The notes beneath the pieces are model-generated. The model was not told where the DNA came from and ran no database searches. It saw only the letters and a program-made list of their open reading frames with translations. Source: Hyphomicrobiales bacterium (GTDB lineage: Bacteria; Pseudomonadota; Alphaproteobacteria; Rhizobiales; Rhizobiaceae). From it: a DNA stretch of 5,616 bases. This document shows, piece after piece, positions 5,616 through 5,616 of the stretch; position 1 is the stretch's first letter; the number at the start of each line of letters is the position of its first letter. The translations under genes were made by a program, and so were the position numbers. The stretch lies in assembly GCA_011087745.1 (NCBI GenBank), contig JAALLB010000128.1, forward strand, positions 1 through 5,616, in the 5' to 3' direction.

Positions 5616-5616
5616 A
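5562..5616. other. Non-Nudix sequence at the right edge (probable repeat or insertion junction)
   Basis: From about 5562 (give or take a few bases) the sequence no longer encodes Nudix protein in any frame. On the minus strand a 14-codon open stretch runs from the edge to TGA at 5572-5574 (ending GYTMAQDV), which could be the C-terminus of a protein, for example a transposase, but is too short to assign. No inverted repeat or target duplication can be confirmed because the other side lies outside the window. Confidence 0.45.

Noticed and set aside
5562..5616. Explaining the Nudix break as a simple frameshift
   Set aside because: All three plus-strand frames after 5562 were read, and none gives the expected PGW-x-LPGGG type continuation.
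1..5616. CRISPR array, tRNA, riboswitch, toxin-antitoxin pair or phage-defence cassette
   Set aside because: No spaced direct repeats, cloverleaf-like segment, known riboswitch pattern or paired small genes were seen on either strand by eye.

Overview
The window reads as chromosomal DNA of an alphaproteobacterium, most likely Hyphomicrobiales (Rhizobiales) or a close relative. This rests on recall of family features: the RRPMTLGVR opening of the Nudix protein, the NMERWRWLP and HGCIRV signatures of the L,D-transpeptidase, and the DWLSLP-type conserved unknown protein. By eye the GC content is in the mid-40s percent, low for that group. No database search was possible.

Layout. Minus strand, left third: a 549-residue exported DUF4140/DUF4139 (MuiA-like) protein, and upstream of it a 73-residue exported protein with two EF-hands. 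Each of these genes is followed by its own intrinsic terminator, so they look like separate transcription units. A 270-bp divergent intergenic region (2117-2386) follows. Plus strand, middle: a YcbB-type L,D-transpeptidase (murein cross-linking) split by a one-base frame break at about 3220-3226, then a 220-residue conserved unknown protein with a single C-terminal membrane anchor. Minus strand, right: a cytoplasmic calcineurin-like metallophosphoesterase whose stop codon overlaps that of the unknown gene (convergent, sharing TTAA). Plus strand, right edge: the first 44 codons of a Nudix hydrolase, after which the reading frame runs into about 55 bases of unrelated sequence.

How the genes relate. 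Three of the six genes encode exported or envelope proteins (MuiA-like, EF-hand, L,D-transpeptidase) and a fourth is membrane anchored, so the left and middle parts have a cell-envelope flavour. The phosphoesterase and Nudix genes are divergent neighbours in a separate housekeeping or nucleotide-hydrolase module. I see no tRNA, rRNA, CRISPR array, complete insertion sequence, phage gene or toxin-antitoxin pair.

No new biological system is evident. The two points most worth checking are the L,D-transpeptidase frame break, which falls exactly on a heptamer of the X XXY YYZ slippery form but is more simply a one-base deletion or sequencing error, and the abrupt loss of Nudix homology 55 bases from the right end, which looks like a repeat or insertion boundary or an assembly edge.
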